Assembly: GCF_029953635.1 (NCBI RefSeq)
Contig: NZ_CP124543.1
Location: 971,455 to 1,035,454, forward strand
Reading direction: 5' to 3'
DNA from: Halotia branconii CENA392
Lineage (GTDB): Bacteria > Cyanobacteriota > Cyanobacteriia > Cyanobacteriales > Nostocaceae
DNA length: 64,000 nucleotides
The notes beneath the pieces were generated by a model. The model saw only the letters and a list, made by a program, of their open reading frames with translations, was not told the origin of the DNA and searched no databases. Numbering within the stretch: position 1 is the first letter of the stretch; each line of letters opens with the position of its first letter. The position numbers and the translations under genes are program-made. Positions 27,586-36,556 of the stretch are shown here, piece after piece.

Positions 27586-27717
27586 ATGGCTTGGTATCAA
27601 CAACAAAAAGCCTCTTCCCTCGCAGATGCTTTTGCAGAATTATGTCAACTTTGTGCTGAAGAGAATTACATTTTAGAAACTCCTGAACGATGTAGCGATA
27701 AGAGTCTCCTTACTTGA
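27586..27717 (+). pseudogene. Remnant of a conserved protein gene
   Basis: A 43-residue frame reads MAWYQQQKASSLADAFAELC and continues QLCAEENYILETPERCSDKS. Upstream in a different frame (about 27450-27540) the codons LAEAQEKLPEVIDTITSEPQ make a plausible earlier part, separated by a stop and a frame change. This looks like a broken gene of roughly 90 codons. I do not recognise the family. Confidence 0.4.
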
Positions 27718-28274
27718 GTAGCTTTTTAACAATAAGAAGCGCCAGAAAGATTTCTGGCTGTAAAACTAAGCGAAGTTACTTAAATTACTGGCGAACAGGT
27801 ATTGCGATCGCTAGAGCCTCAATCTAACTTACATCTAATGTAACTATAACGGGATAATAGTTTTGTTAGCACTTTTACCGGAGGTGCAAGGGAATAGTTG
27901 ACAACTGACCACTGACACGAAATTCCGCCCCTTCCAGGAGTGGGATAAGCTTAAAATGCCCCAAAATTTATGCAATTAGGTAGTTAAGTAAGTATCCTCA
28001 GACATAAATAATTAATTGATTCCAAAGTTCCCTTGATCAAGAATACGTTCTCAGGTACGGTTATCTACTACAGAAATCCCCCCTTTGCTTGCTGTCTAAC
28101 CAAGATCAGACGCGGTAAATTGGATATGTAGCCATTAAAGATGAATTTTACAAAAAGCTACAATCAATCAAAATCTCGCTGACTTGTTGCGGGCTAATAC
28201 AACCCACACCCCGAAACATTTTTGCCAACAGGGGGAGCAACCATTAGCAATACAATTTTTCAAGCGACTGTGCT
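27718..28274. other. Gap upstream of the DUF1517 gene
   Basis: No gene is supported. A repeat fragment ACGAAATTCCGCCCCTTCCA GGAGTGGGATAAGC at 27918-27955 is related to the one at 36521-36556. The last 150 bases hold the leader of the next gene. Confidence 0.4.
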
Positions 28275-29240
28275 ATGCGTAAAAAACTACAACAAACAAT
28301 CAAACCGCTGTTAAAAACTTTCTTTGTTCTAAGTCTAGTTTTAGGCTTAGTGCTGAGTCATGCCGATGGAGCATTTGCCCGTGGTAGTGGTGGTAGAATC
28401 GGCGGCGGTTCCTTTAGAGCGCCTTCTAGCCGTACCTATACACCGCGTACTTATGCGCCTCGTGGTGGTGGAGGATACTATCCTGGCGGTGGTTTTGGCT
28501 TTCCTTTTTTAATTCCCTTCTGGGGTATTGGAGGAGGCTTTGGTGGTCTGTTCAGTATCTTAATTTTCTTGGCGATCGCTAACTTTTTAGTACAAACCTT
28601 CCGCCGTGTCGGCAGTGGCGAAGGAGAAGTAGGCTATAGCAGCAATCCTTCTGTTTCTGTGACTCGTTTGCAAGTTGGTTTATTAGCTCAAGCTCGTGAT
28701 TTGCAAACTGAACTTAACCAAATTGCTGAAACTGCCGATACCAATTCTCCACAAGGCAGAGCAGAAGTTTTGCAAGAAGCTAGCCTAGCTTTGCTGCGCC
28801 ATCCAGAATACTGGGTATATGCAGGTGGTGGTACACAACAAGCGAAGTTAAATTCAGCAGAATCTCAATTTAACCGTCTTTCATTGGCAGAACGGAGCAA
28901 ATTTAGCGAAGAAACTCTTTCTAATGTCAATAATCAGCTCAAAGCGGCTCTAAAAAAAGATGCTTTACCGAGCGCTGGTGAAATCGATAATCCAACTAGT
29001 TTAATTGCCGAAGGTCCTGGAGAGTATCTAATTGTTACTTTATTAGCAGCTACACTAGGCAAATTTGAAATACCAACAATCAACAGTGCTGATGACTTAC
29101 GTCAAGCCTTGCGACAAATAGGTGGTATGTCCAGTGAGCAACTTCTGGCCATAGAAGTTCTTTGGACTCCTCAAGCTGAAGGTGATACCTTAACATCTGA
29201 CGATGTTTTGGCTGAGTATCCTGATTTGAAATTGGTTTAA
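28275..29240 (+). CDS. DUF1517 family membrane protein
   Basis: The 321-residue protein begins with a hydrophobic signal-like helix (FFVLSLVLGLVLSHADGAFA), then a Gly/Ser/Arg/Tyr-rich stretch (SGGRIGGGSF, PRGGGGYYPGGG), a second membrane helix (GGLFSILIFLAIANFLVQTF) and a soluble domain from about residue 110 with VTRLQVGLLAQARDLQTELN, GRAEVLQEASLALLRHPEYW and a C-terminal LLAIEVLWTPQAEGDTLTSD. This is the DUF1517 layout, related to plant chloroplast proteins whose role in the envelope or thylakoid is not settled. A strong terminator follows 23 bases after the stop. Confidence 0.85.
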   Translation: MRKKLQQTIKPLLKTFFVLSLVLGLVLSHADGAFARGSGGRIGGGSFRAPSSRTYTPRTYAPRGGGGYYPGGGFGFPFLIPFWGIGGGFGGLFSILIFLAIANFLVQTFRRVGSGEGEVGYSSNPSVSVTRLQVGLLAQARDLQTELNQIAETADTNSPQGRAEVLQEASLALLRHPEYWVYAGGGTQQAKLNSAESQFNRLSLAERSKFSEETLSNVNNQLKAALKKDALPSAGEIDNPTSLIAEGPGEYLIVTLLAATLGKFEIPTINSADDLRQALRQIGGMSSEQLLAIEVLWTPQAEGDTLTSDDVLAEYPDLKLV

Positions 29241-29262
29241 CTACGAGTTATATAAGCAACAC

Positions 29263-29295
29263 AAAGCAGGGTATGTGCTACCCTGCTTTCTTTAT
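29263..29295 (+). terminator. Rho-independent terminator after DUF1517
   Basis: The arms AAAGCAGGGTA (29263-29273) and TACCCTGCTTT (29279-29289) pair perfectly around TGTGC and are followed by CTTTATTTT. Position, stem and T-rich tail fit termination of the DUF1517 transcript. Confidence 0.85.
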
Positions 29296-29503
29296 TTTCA
29301 TTAACAGTGGCGGGAAACTCCATCCCTTCGTGGATGGTTAAATTAATTATCAGTTAACAGTGATAACTGATTACTTCTTCCCTATGCCCCCTTCGGGTTC
29401 GCAGTCGCCTGCGGAGGGAAACCCTCCCGCAGCGCTGTCTCACCATGCGCCATGCCCTATTCCCTATACTTCGGCTAAATTAAGTACAAGTGTTCTATGT
29501 CCG

Positions 29504-29541
29504 AAAACTTCATCCCACTTGCGGGATGAAGTTTTTTATTA
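29504..29541. terminator. Perfect 13-bp hairpin between convergent genes
   Basis: AAAACTTCATCCC (29504-29516) pairs with GGGATGAAGTTTT (29523-29535) around ACTTGC, followed on the plus strand by TTATTATT. It lies ten bases from the stop of the minus-strand gene at 29551 and can serve as a bidirectional terminator. A related CATCCCTTCGTGGATGG hairpin is at about 29320. Confidence 0.75.
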
Positions 29542-29550
29542 TTCTTAAAC

Positions 29551-29982
29551 TCAGGTATTTGGAGATGACTGGGCATTCGCCAAGCGATCGCGAATGACCG
29601 ATAATTGTTCTTTGGTATTAACTGGATTTCTTGGTGCTGGCAGTTCGGTGTTAGGCCAATTGGGTAAATCGTTGCAAGGACACAACAAAGCCGGCATCCC
29701 TACGTTCCGCATAGCTACTGGCATACTGCAACGACTGCAAGGCGCTAGTTCCCATGTTGGCATCAACAGTTCGGCAAGGGTTTCATGAGTACCTTCTAGG
29801 TAACAGTCACCAGATTCCGGCAAAAGAATTTTTTGCCAACACTGTTCAAATTCATCGCTATAACCATCGCCTTGGAACACTGATTGGGGCAAAAAGCTTG
29901 CCTTACCATTGTTTGTTATTACTCTTTTTCCTAACTGAAACCAGTAGGCTAGATATCTTTTGACTTCTTGTTTTGTTGCCAT
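29551..29982 (-). CDS. Conserved cyanobacterial protein with CxxC motifs
   Basis: The 143-residue protein reads MATKQEVKRYLAYWFQLGKR and later CSRCSMPVAMRN and LLCPCNDLPNWPN. The CxxC and CPC motifs suggest a small metal-binding site. No membrane segment. Homologues in many cyanobacteria are unnamed, and I know no function. It lies upstream-to-downstream with cobU on the same strand but with a 56-base gap. Confidence 0.7.
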   Translation of the reverse strand: MATKQEVKRYLAYWFQLGKRVITNNGKASFLPQSVFQGDGYSDEFEQCWQKILLPESGDCYLEGTHETLAELLMPTWELAPCSRCSMPVAMRNVGMPALLCPCNDLPNWPNTELPAPRNPVNTKEQLSVIRDRLANAQSSPNT

Positions 29983-30038
29983 ACCATGATTTTAAATTTT
30001 AGATGAGCAATTTTGGGTTTTGAATGCTTAATTTTGAA

Positions 30039-30638
30039 TTAAGATTTTGGTGCTGGCAAAGGTGAACCAAGGACACTGAGATTGAGAACATGTCCACCTG
30101 TGACTAAATAGACAACCTCGCAAATTGTGCCTAACTGACGCACTAAACAACCCAGGCGATCGCGGAATTTCCTACCTAAAGGATAAGCTGGTATTATGCC
30201 CCAGCCTGTTTCTTCTGCTACGAATAGCATATCAGCAGCAACTAGTTGTACTGTTTCTAAAAATTCTGATAGCGTATTTTCCCAGTCCACCTCATCTTGT
30301 TCCAAAAGGTTAGCTACCCAAGTTCCCAAAGAATCAACTAAAAGGCAAGTATTTGGCTTGGCATCAGCAAGAGTGGCAGAAAGTTCTATTGGAACAGCAA
30401 GTGTTACCCAGTCTTCGGGACGGCGTTGTTGATGTTTGTGAATGCGTTGATGCCACTCTTCGTCCGCTGGGTCTTCGAGAGCCGTTGCTACATAAACAAC
30501 CATTTTTCCTGATTGCATTGCCAGCAATTCTGCCCATTCACTTTTACCAGATCTGGCTGGACCTGTAACTAAGATAACTTCACCCACAGCTATTTTCTGG
30601 CTCCTGATTACTTTCTTTCTACTACAACCTGATGCCAC
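30039..30638 (-). CDS. cobU: Adenosylcobinamide kinase / guanylyltransferase
   Basis: The enzyme phosphorylates adenosylcobinamide and then adds GMP in the nucleotide-loop assembly of cobamides. The 199-residue protein has the P-loop ILVTGPARSGKSEWAELLA, YVATALEDPADEEWHQRIHK HQQRRPEDW (with the guanylylated His region), LVDSLGTWVANLL and EETGWGIIPAYPLGRKFRD. Length is slightly longer than usual because of about 18 N-terminal residues, so a downstream start such as the V of VGEVILVTG is possible. No other cob gene is in the window and no cobalamin riboswitch was recognised. Confidence 0.93.
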   Translation of the reverse strand: MASGCSRKKVIRSQKIAVGEVILVTGPARSGKSEWAELLAMQSGKMVVYVATALEDPADEEWHQRIHKHQQRRPEDWVTLAVPIELSATLADAKPNTCLLVDSLGTWVANLLEQDEVDWENTLSEFLETVQLVAADMLFVAEETGWGIIPAYPLGRKFRDRLGCLVRQLGTICEVVYLVTGGHVLNLSVLGSPLPAPKS

Positions 30639-30892
30639 TTAATTTATTCACTATATATAGCGCTTCTCGGTTGTGTGCAATACACTCCTTTCAGAAAAAG
30701 GGTCTAGGAACTAGAGGCTAGAGTAGTGTATTTTATTTTTTTAGCCATACAACACGTTAAATGTTCAATTAGTAGTGAGCAAAGTTACAATTTCTAATTG
30801 TAGTTTTTGAGGTTCAACATACCAGGAACTTTCTTTATCAGATTTATACCAAAAAAATAAATGATGGGTATTACTCCTCATGGCAAAAGTGA

Positions 30893-30956
30893 TATACTGT
30901 GCTAAGTAGATGCACCCTGATGATCTGGAGAGCTGCTTAAGTAGCTCTCTTTTTTT
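30893..30956 (+). ncRNA. Candidate small RNA with its own terminator
   Basis: A perfect hairpin, GAGAGCT (30928-30934) with AGCTCTC (30943-30949), is followed by seven T residues, a textbook terminator. No plus-strand gene lies upstream: the nearest, cobU, runs the other way. A TATACT box at 30893-30898 would start a transcript near 30905, giving an RNA of about 50 nt containing ATGCACCCTGATGATC ahead of the hairpin. The -35 region is weak. It could instead be the leader of argJ with an attenuator, since argJ starts 139 bases later. Confidence 0.45.
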
Positions 30957-31094
30957 GAGTTTTGATAGTTATTCTGTAAGCATTTGGGATGAAATGAGCA
31001 GTTATTAATAACTAACAACTAACCATTAAACTAATGAGTAATACTTGGTATAATCACCAGTCGAGCGCCTATTATAGTTGTAAGGTAAAGAATA

Positions 31095-32408
31095 ATGGCA
31101 GACTGGCAAGAAATTACTGGAGGTGTCACAGCTCCAAGGGGATATCAGGCAGCTGGAATAACCGCAGGACTAAAACCTTCAGGATTGCCTGATTTAGCCT
31201 TAATATTGTCGGATGTTGAGGCGATCGCAGCTGGTGTATTCACTACTAGCCAAGTCAAAGCCGCCTGTGTAGATTATTGCCGCCAACGCTTGCAAGCTAA
31301 ACATGGCGTTCGGGCAATTCTTTGTAATGCTGGACAAGCAAACGCTGCCACTGGTGAGCAAGGTGTACAAGATGCTCAAGAAAGTGCTGAGTTATTGGCT
31401 CGTGAATTGCATATTTCACCATCATCAATTTTACTCGCTTCTACAGGCGTGATTGGTCAACGGATTAAAATGGATGCTCTGCGTCATGGCATTCCTCAGT
31501 TAGTAGCTGCGCTTTCTGAAACAGGTTCAGATGCCGCTGCCGGGGCAATTATAACTACAGACTTAGTACCGAAATCTATTGCCCTAGAAACAACCATAAG
31601 CGATCGCCCAGTTAGAATTGGTGGCATTGCCAAAGGTTCGGGGATGATTCATCCTAATATGGCAACCATGTTGGCATTTGTTACCTGTGATGCAGTTGTT
31701 TCAACAACTTTGTGGCAACAAATGTTAGCTAGGGCAGCTGATAGAAGTTTCAATTCTATTACTGTTGATGGTGATACCAGTACCAATGACAGCTTAATCG
31801 CCCTTGCCAATGGTCAATCTCGTACTCCAGCAATTACTGAAATGGGAGCAGAAGCCGAAAAATTAGAGGCGATGTTAACAGCAGTTTGTCAACATTTAGC
31901 AAAAGCGATCGCCCGTGACGGTGAGGGTGCAACCTGCCTGATAGAAGTACAAGTGACAGGGAGTCATGATGAACTCTCAGCCCGTCAAATAGCCAAAACC
32001 ATTGCTGGCTCATCCTTAGTTAAGTCTGCAATCTTTGGACGTGACCCCAACTGGGGACGTATCGCCGCTGCCGCCGGACGTGCAGGTGTGCATTTTGATC
32101 AAGAAAACCTGCAAATTAAGTTAGGCGATTTTTTGATGTTAGAAAATGGTCAACCTTTAACCTTTGATCGTGCAGCAGCAAGTGCTTATTTGAAACAAAT
32201 TGCAGCTGAGTCTTCCTTACCCAAAGATTTTATAGCTACAAATAATAGTAATGATTTGTCTGTAGACAGAAGCATTATACAGTCTCAACGGATTGATAAT
32301 CCTGTAATCATTGCAGTTAGTGTTGGCAATGGCTCTGGTTCTAGTAAAGCTTGGGGCTGTGACTTGAGTTATGATTATGTGAAAATTAATGCGGAATATA
32401 CTACTTGA
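31095..32408 (+). CDS. argJ: Bifunctional ornithine acetyltransferase / N-acetylglutamate synthase
   Basis: The enzyme recycles the acetyl group from acetylornithine to glutamate in arginine synthesis. The 437-residue precursor is cut by itself before the Thr in KGSGMIHPNMATMLAF, giving alpha and beta chains. The N-terminal GGVTAPRGYQAAG, the TSQVKAACV segment, NAGQANAATGEQG and the FGRDPNWGRIAAAAGRAG block are all present. An insertion of about 20 residues (ATNNSNDLSVDRSIIQSQRI) near the C-terminus is unusual compared with the family. The gene is monocistronic. Confidence 0.94.
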   Translation: MADWQEITGGVTAPRGYQAAGITAGLKPSGLPDLALILSDVEAIAAGVFTTSQVKAACVDYCRQRLQAKHGVRAILCNAGQANAATGEQGVQDAQESAELLARELHISPSSILLASTGVIGQRIKMDALRHGIPQLVAALSETGSDAAAGAIITTDLVPKSIALETTISDRPVRIGGIAKGSGMIHPNMATMLAFVTCDAVVSTTLWQQMLARAADRSFNSITVDGDTSTNDSLIALANGQSRTPAITEMGAEAEKLEAMLTAVCQHLAKAIARDGEGATCLIEVQVTGSHDELSARQIAKTIAGSSLVKSAIFGRDPNWGRIAAAAGRAGVHFDQENLQIKLGDFLMLENGQPLTFDRAAASAYLKQIAAESSLPKDFIATNNSNDLSVDRSIIQSQRIDNPVIIAVSVGNGSGSSKAWGCDLSYDYVKINAEYTT

Positions 32409-32867
32409 TTTGAGAATAAGGCATAAGTTTTGAGATAATTCTACGCCTTTTTTAGCCATAGCGGATCTGATTTTAAGATCAATGAACGGCGCTTAGAGAT
32501 TTTAGGGGGTTATAATTTATTGCAACAGAATCTTAGTAAACTAGATATACTAAAATGCTTAGATAGAAATATCAAGTAATAAAAAACTCTGTTATGGGGC
32601 ATGGGGCATGGGGCATTGGGCATGGGAAAGGATTACTAATACTACGAAAATATAGCTCTGGAGCAGCTTTATATTACTAATCTCTAATTAGGCTCTAGAT
32701 TTGATCAATTACGATAAAATCTCTAGAGAGCTTTTAATGGTAATTTTCTCAAGAAAAACAATTGATAAATATTTGCATAAAACTTTATAGACTCTTGAGA
32801 AATAATCTCAACTTATATCAGGATTTCTGCTAATCTGTCTGTTATTGATTCATTAACGAGGCTCTAA
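32409..32867. other. Intergenic region with GGGCAT heptamer repeats
   Basis: At 32594-32626 the sequence is TGGGGCATGGGGCATGGGGC ATTGGGCATGGG, a short tandem repeat of the TGGGCAT type seen also at 33620-33646, 42617-42650 and 63541-63571. The rest is AT-rich leader for exbB. No gene is supported. Confidence 0.5.
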
Positions 32868-33521
32868 ATGGGAATCAACAATATGTTTACAGCTGGCGGC
32901 GTGGTGATGTGGCCGTTACTGGGGTTTTCTGTACTAGCGGTGGCCTTGATTATTGAGCGTATTAGATTTTGGGTCAGAATCAATAGCCGTCAAAGCCGTG
33001 TCATCAGAGAGGTTTTGAATCTCTATCGCCTAGAAAATGTAGTTGGTGCAATCGATAAACTGCGACAAAATGCAGATTTACCTCTTGCACGGATTTTTTT
33101 AGCAGCCTTGGAATTAGAAGAACCAAATCCCGAAGAGTTTCGTTTAGCCTTGGAAAGTGAAGCACAAGCTGAAATACCTTTACTCAAACGCTTTCAAAAT
33201 ATCTTTGAAACAATTATTGGTCTAGCTCCATTATTGGGTTTGTTGGGTACAGTGTTAGGTTTGATTGCTTCTTTTGCATCCTTGGATATCGGTGATGTGG
33301 GAGGAACAAAAACAGCAGCTGTAACTGCTGGGATTAGTGAAGCTTTGGTATCCACAGCATCAGGATTAGTAGTTGCTATATTTACACTTTTATTTGCTAA
33401 TTCCTTTCGGGGATTGTATGTACGCCAAATGGCGCTGATTCAGGAGTATGGAGGACAACTAGAGTTACTTTACCGCCGTCGCTACGAACGAGGAGAGAAA
33501 AGTTATGCGTCTACCAGATGA
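32868..33521 (+). CDS. exbB: MotA/TolQ/ExbB proton channel family protein
   Basis: The 217-residue protein has three membrane helices (about residues 9-30, 115-140 and 160-185). The conserved ExbB core reads LGLLGTVLGLIASF and ISEALVSTASGLVVAIFTLL, with the pore-lining polar residues. It pairs with ExbD to power TonB-dependent uptake or other proton-driven work. Its stop lies inside the beginning of a ruined exbD gene (33505-33617). An intact exbD lies 9 kb away at 42167-42571, so the functional pair is probably split. Confidence 0.9.
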   Translation: MGINNMFTAGGVVMWPLLGFSVLAVALIIERIRFWVRINSRQSRVIREVLNLYRLENVVGAIDKLRQNADLPLARIFLAALELEEPNPEEFRLALESEAQAEIPLLKRFQNIFETIIGLAPLLGLLGTVLGLIASFASLDIGDVGGTKTAAVTAGISEALVSTASGLVVAIFTLLFANSFRGLYVRQMALIQEYGGQLELLYRRRYERGEKSYASTR

Positions 33522-33617
33522 AGCAGAGATATCAACGTAGATCAATATTGTGCCAATGATTGATGTGATATTTGCGATAAAGGGGCAAAATTAGCGATCG
33601 CTACCCAAAAGCTTTAA
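33505..33617 (+). pseudogene. exbD: exbD remnant, internally deleted
   Basis: The frame starts ATG, MRLPDEAEIST, a stop (TAG), then INIVPMIDVIFAI, followed after a frame change by GAKLAIATQKL and TAA. The intact exbD at 42167 begins MRLPDEPDIPTQINIVPMID and ends GAKLAIATQKP, so both ends remain here while about 90 codons of the middle are gone, plus one nonsense change. It overlaps the end of exbB, the position expected for the original operon partner. Confidence 0.9.
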
Positions 33618-33650
33618 AATGAATGGGGCATTGGGCATTGGGCATGGTTT

Positions 33651-34898
33651 TTATTCCATTGTTTTGATTTGTTGATTTGCTGCTTTTTGCGCTCTTTGCA
33701 TTGCCTGTTGTAATGGTTGTTGTCCTAATAAGGCGCTGACAAATTGGTTATCAAAGTTGTTGACGATCGCAGCTGGATATTTTCCTACCTGCCAAGGTAT
33801 AGCATAATTTATTCCGGCTACCAATGGCGATCGTAATGGGTCTTGGTCATAACCCAAATTTTGAGCTACCGATTTACGTGTTGGTAATGCAAACCCTGTC
33901 CCTGTCCATTTTTGCATTCCGGCTTTGCCAGTCAGGTAAGCAATTAACTCCCAGGCAGCAGCTTTGTGCTGCGATTGTTTGTTCATCACGTAGGCAACGG
34001 TAAAGACCATTGTACCTTTTTTACTATTAATCTTAGGTATTTCTGCGGTGGCAAATTTGAGTTGGGGAAAGGTTTCTTGTAGGTAAGGAATTGCCCAATT
34101 GCCCTCAATCACCATTGCTACCTTACTCTGACCAAACATTTCACTACCTGAATTAGTCCCAACATCAGATTTTTGGGCAGAGGTACGGTCTTTTTGATAC
34201 TGATCTACCACTAACTGTAATCCCTGCAAGGCGGCTGCGCTAGCAAAAGCAGCGTTACCATTTTGGTCTACAAGTTGCCCACCAAAAGCTGTAATTTTGT
34301 AAGCTTGACGCGCTAACTCTGGACTGACACCAAAGCCGTATCTGTTTAGTTTGCCTGTTAATTGTTGAGAATAGTTGCGTAGTTCATCCCAAGTAGTCGG
34401 CGGATTACTCAAACCCGCAGCGGCGAAAGCTGTTTGGTTATAAAACAAAGCGAGGGTGGAATAATCTTTAGGCAAACCATAGATTTGGTTTTGGTATTTG
34501 AAACTATTTAGTAAGGTAGGTTCAAAGTCTGCTAAATTAAACTCTGGGGTAATGTAAGCATCTAGGGGTTCTAGAACATTTTGGCTCATTAAAAAAGGAG
34601 CTTCTAAGGCATCGAGATAAAACACATCAGGAGCAGCTTCCCCAACCAAACGGGTTTTAATTACATCCATGTATTGGTCGGAAATTACCTCATATTTAAC
34701 TTTAATTGTAGGATTTTGGGCTTCAAAGTCTTGTAATACTTGTTTTAATAGTTTTTGCTCTACCGGAGAGCCTCCCCAGCCACTGAGTTTGATAGTAGTT
34801 GCGGTGGGGGCTGATAATTGTAAACTATGGCAAGCAATAATAGTAATTGCGATCGCAATTACCAATCCCCAAAATTTCCATAAATTCTTTGTGATCAC
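33651..34898 (-). CDS. Sugar ABC transporter substrate-binding lipoprotein
   Basis: The 415-residue protein has a lipoprotein signal (helix to residue 22, lipobox IIAC with Cys23). It is a family 1 solute-binding protein: IKLSGWGGSPVEQKLLKQVL, APDVFYLDALEAPFLM, YGLPKDYSTLALFYNQTAF and WELIAYLTGKAGMQKWTGTG. Such proteins deliver sugars or oligosaccharides to ABC permeases. No permease or ATPase gene is adjacent, so the partners must be elsewhere. The next gene on the same strand, upstream, is a sugar kinase. Confidence 0.88.
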   Translation of the reverse strand: MITKNLWKFWGLVIAIAITIIACHSLQLSAPTATTIKLSGWGGSPVEQKLLKQVLQDFEAQNPTIKVKYEVISDQYMDVIKTRLVGEAAPDVFYLDALEAPFLMSQNVLEPLDAYITPEFNLADFEPTLLNSFKYQNQIYGLPKDYSTLALFYNQTAFAAAGLSNPPTTWDELRNYSQQLTGKLNRYGFGVSPELARQAYKITAFGGQLVDQNGNAAFASAAALQGLQLVVDQYQKDRTSAQKSDVGTNSGSEMFGQSKVAMVIEGNWAIPYLQETFPQLKFATAEIPKINSKKGTMVFTVAYVMNKQSQHKAAAWELIAYLTGKAGMQKWTGTGFALPTRKSVAQNLGYDQDPLRSPLVAGINYAIPWQVGKYPAAIVNNFDNQFVSALLGQQPLQQAMQRAQKAANQQIKTME

Positions 34899-34960
34899 AA
34901 ACTAATTAAGAATAAGTCGCATATCGTGTGAGTTATGAATTTGTATTCCCTATGCCTATC

Positions 34961-36217
34961 TTAATTTTTTACACCCCGCATTGCCAATAATGCTGTACCA
35001 TAAGCAGCTTCTGTATTTACTGACGAAACCACTGGTACTTTTAAATATCGTTGGCGAATTGTAGTCCAGGTCTGATTCGCTGCGCCTTTGCCAGCAGTAT
35101 AAACACGACTCAAGGGGTCTGCTTGCATAAGCTGTAATAATTTGTATCCTTGCGATTCTATACGGGCAATGCTTTCTAATAGTCCGTGCAGAAATTCGAC
35201 AGGATCATCTGGACGTGGTGTCAATCGTGGGGGTAGATGAGGATCATTGATGGGAAAGCGATCGCCTGCTTGCAATAATGGATAATAATCTAACTCGCTA
35301 GCTTTTGATGCATCAATTTGGCGGCTAAAACTTTCTAACTCAACGTCTGTGAAAAAATACTTCAACACTGCACCCCCAGTATTAGAAGCGCCTCCAGTCA
35401 GCCATAAATCACCCAGACGATGGCTGTAAATTCCGTATTGTGAATTTTCTATGCGGGTGCGGCTTAAGAGTTTGATTACCAACGTTGAACCTAAAGAAGT
35501 CACCGCTTCCCCAGGCAATTTTGCCCCACTGGCAACAAAGGCAGCAATACTATCAGTTGTCCCAGTACATACTAAACAATCATTGGGTAAACCAAAATTA
35601 GCTGCAATTTTCGGACGTAATTCCCTAATAGGACTACCAGGAGGTAAAACTTTGGGTAACTGAATCGGTATTTGCAGATTTTCTAGCCATTTGGGATATT
35701 TCAGCTCTTCTACGTCATAACCCAGTTTTAAAGCATTATGATAATCGCTAATAGCCAACTCTCCATGTAGTAGAAATGCTAACCAGTCGGCTTGATGCAA
35801 AAAATATCTCGCTTCCGTAAAAGTAGGTTGTTGCGACATCCACAGCAATTTGGCCAGACTAGAGGTGGCACTGATGACTGGATGATTAGCAGGTGCAATG
35901 CTTCTTAATTTCTCTATTACAGTTAATCCTCGCCCATCGTTATAAAATAAAGGTGCATCTACAGGTTTGCCAACAGCATCAACCAGCAAGACAGTAGAAG
36001 AAGTACCATTAATTGCGATCGCTTTGATTTTTCGCCGCAATTCTTCAGATATTTTAGCTAACAGAGTCAACAATGCCGTCTGCCAATCAGTCACCCAGTC
36101 AGAAACATGAGAATTTCCCCAAGGATATCGTGCTTCTGCTTGAATGCAAGCGGCATCATCAATCACCACAGCGCGTGCGCCAGAAGTACCAAAGTCGATC
36201 CCCAGATAAAAATTCAT
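34961..36217 (-). CDS. FGGY-family carbohydrate kinase
   Basis: The 418-residue protein opens with the phosphate-1 motif YLGIDFGTSGARAVVIDD and contains GTSSTVLLVD, CTGTTDSIAAFVASG and GGASNTGGAVLKYFF, with the C-terminal AYGTALLAM adenosine region. It is shorter than xylulokinases (about 490) and close in layout to the cyanobacterial and plant SePSK/AtXK1 group, which phosphorylates D-ribulose. I infer a ketopentose substrate. A divergent gap separates it from psaM. Regulation is not visible. Confidence 0.82.
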   Translation of the reverse strand: MNFYLGIDFGTSGARAVVIDDAACIQAEARYPWGNSHVSDWVTDWQTALLTLLAKISEELRRKIKAIAINGTSSTVLLVDAVGKPVDAPLFYNDGRGLTVIEKLRSIAPANHPVISATSSLAKLLWMSQQPTFTEARYFLHQADWLAFLLHGELAISDYHNALKLGYDVEELKYPKWLENLQIPIQLPKVLPPGSPIRELRPKIAANFGLPNDCLVCTGTTDSIAAFVASGAKLPGEAVTSLGSTLVIKLLSRTRIENSQYGIYSHRLGDLWLTGGASNTGGAVLKYFFTDVELESFSRQIDASKASELDYYPLLQAGDRFPINDPHLPPRLTPRPDDPVEFLHGLLESIARIESQGYKLLQLMQADPLSRVYTAGKGAANQTWTTIRQRYLKVPVVSSVNTEAAYGTALLAMRGVKN

Positions 36218-36364
36218 AGTTTTATCAATTTTTTAAATTTTTTAATGACTAAATATCTGCTTTTGTTGCATCTTGTTACAAGATATTCCACAATCTTGGC
36301 AAAACAAGGAAAAGTAGTAAACGAACGGTTCAAAATCAATTTGAAGCTCAGGAGGTTTCCAAGT

Positions 36365-36460
36365 ATGAATATATCAGATACTCAAGTCTACATCGCTCTA
36401 GCTGTGGCGCTGATTCCAGGGATTCTGGCTTGGCGTTTAACTACAGAACTTTACAAGTAA
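36365..36460 (+). CDS. psaM: Photosystem I reaction centre subunit XII
   Basis: The 31-residue frame reads MNISDTQVYIALAVALIPGI followed by LAWRLTTELYK. This is PsaM, a single-helix peripheral subunit of photosystem I near the trimer or monomer interface. A strong AGGAGG ribosome site lies about nine bases before the ATG. The frame can be read further upstream, but the family start and the ribosome site fix it here. Confidence 0.96.
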   Translation: MNISDTQVYIALAVALIPGILAWRLTTELYK

Positions 36461-36556
36461 AGAAAGCTGTCAGTAGTCAGTGGTCAGTTGTTAGTTATTT
36501 TTACTACTGACTACTGACTACTGGCGCGAAATCCTGCCCCTTCAAGGGGTGGGATC

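Noticed and set aside
29360-29548. A 62-codon plus-strand frame ending in the hairpin
   Set aside because: It spans repeats and the terminator, has no ribosome site and no known family.
36107-36460. A 117-codon frame reading into psaM
   Set aside because: Only the last 31 codons match psaM, with a ribosome site before them. The upstream part overlaps the start of the sugar kinase gene on the other strand.
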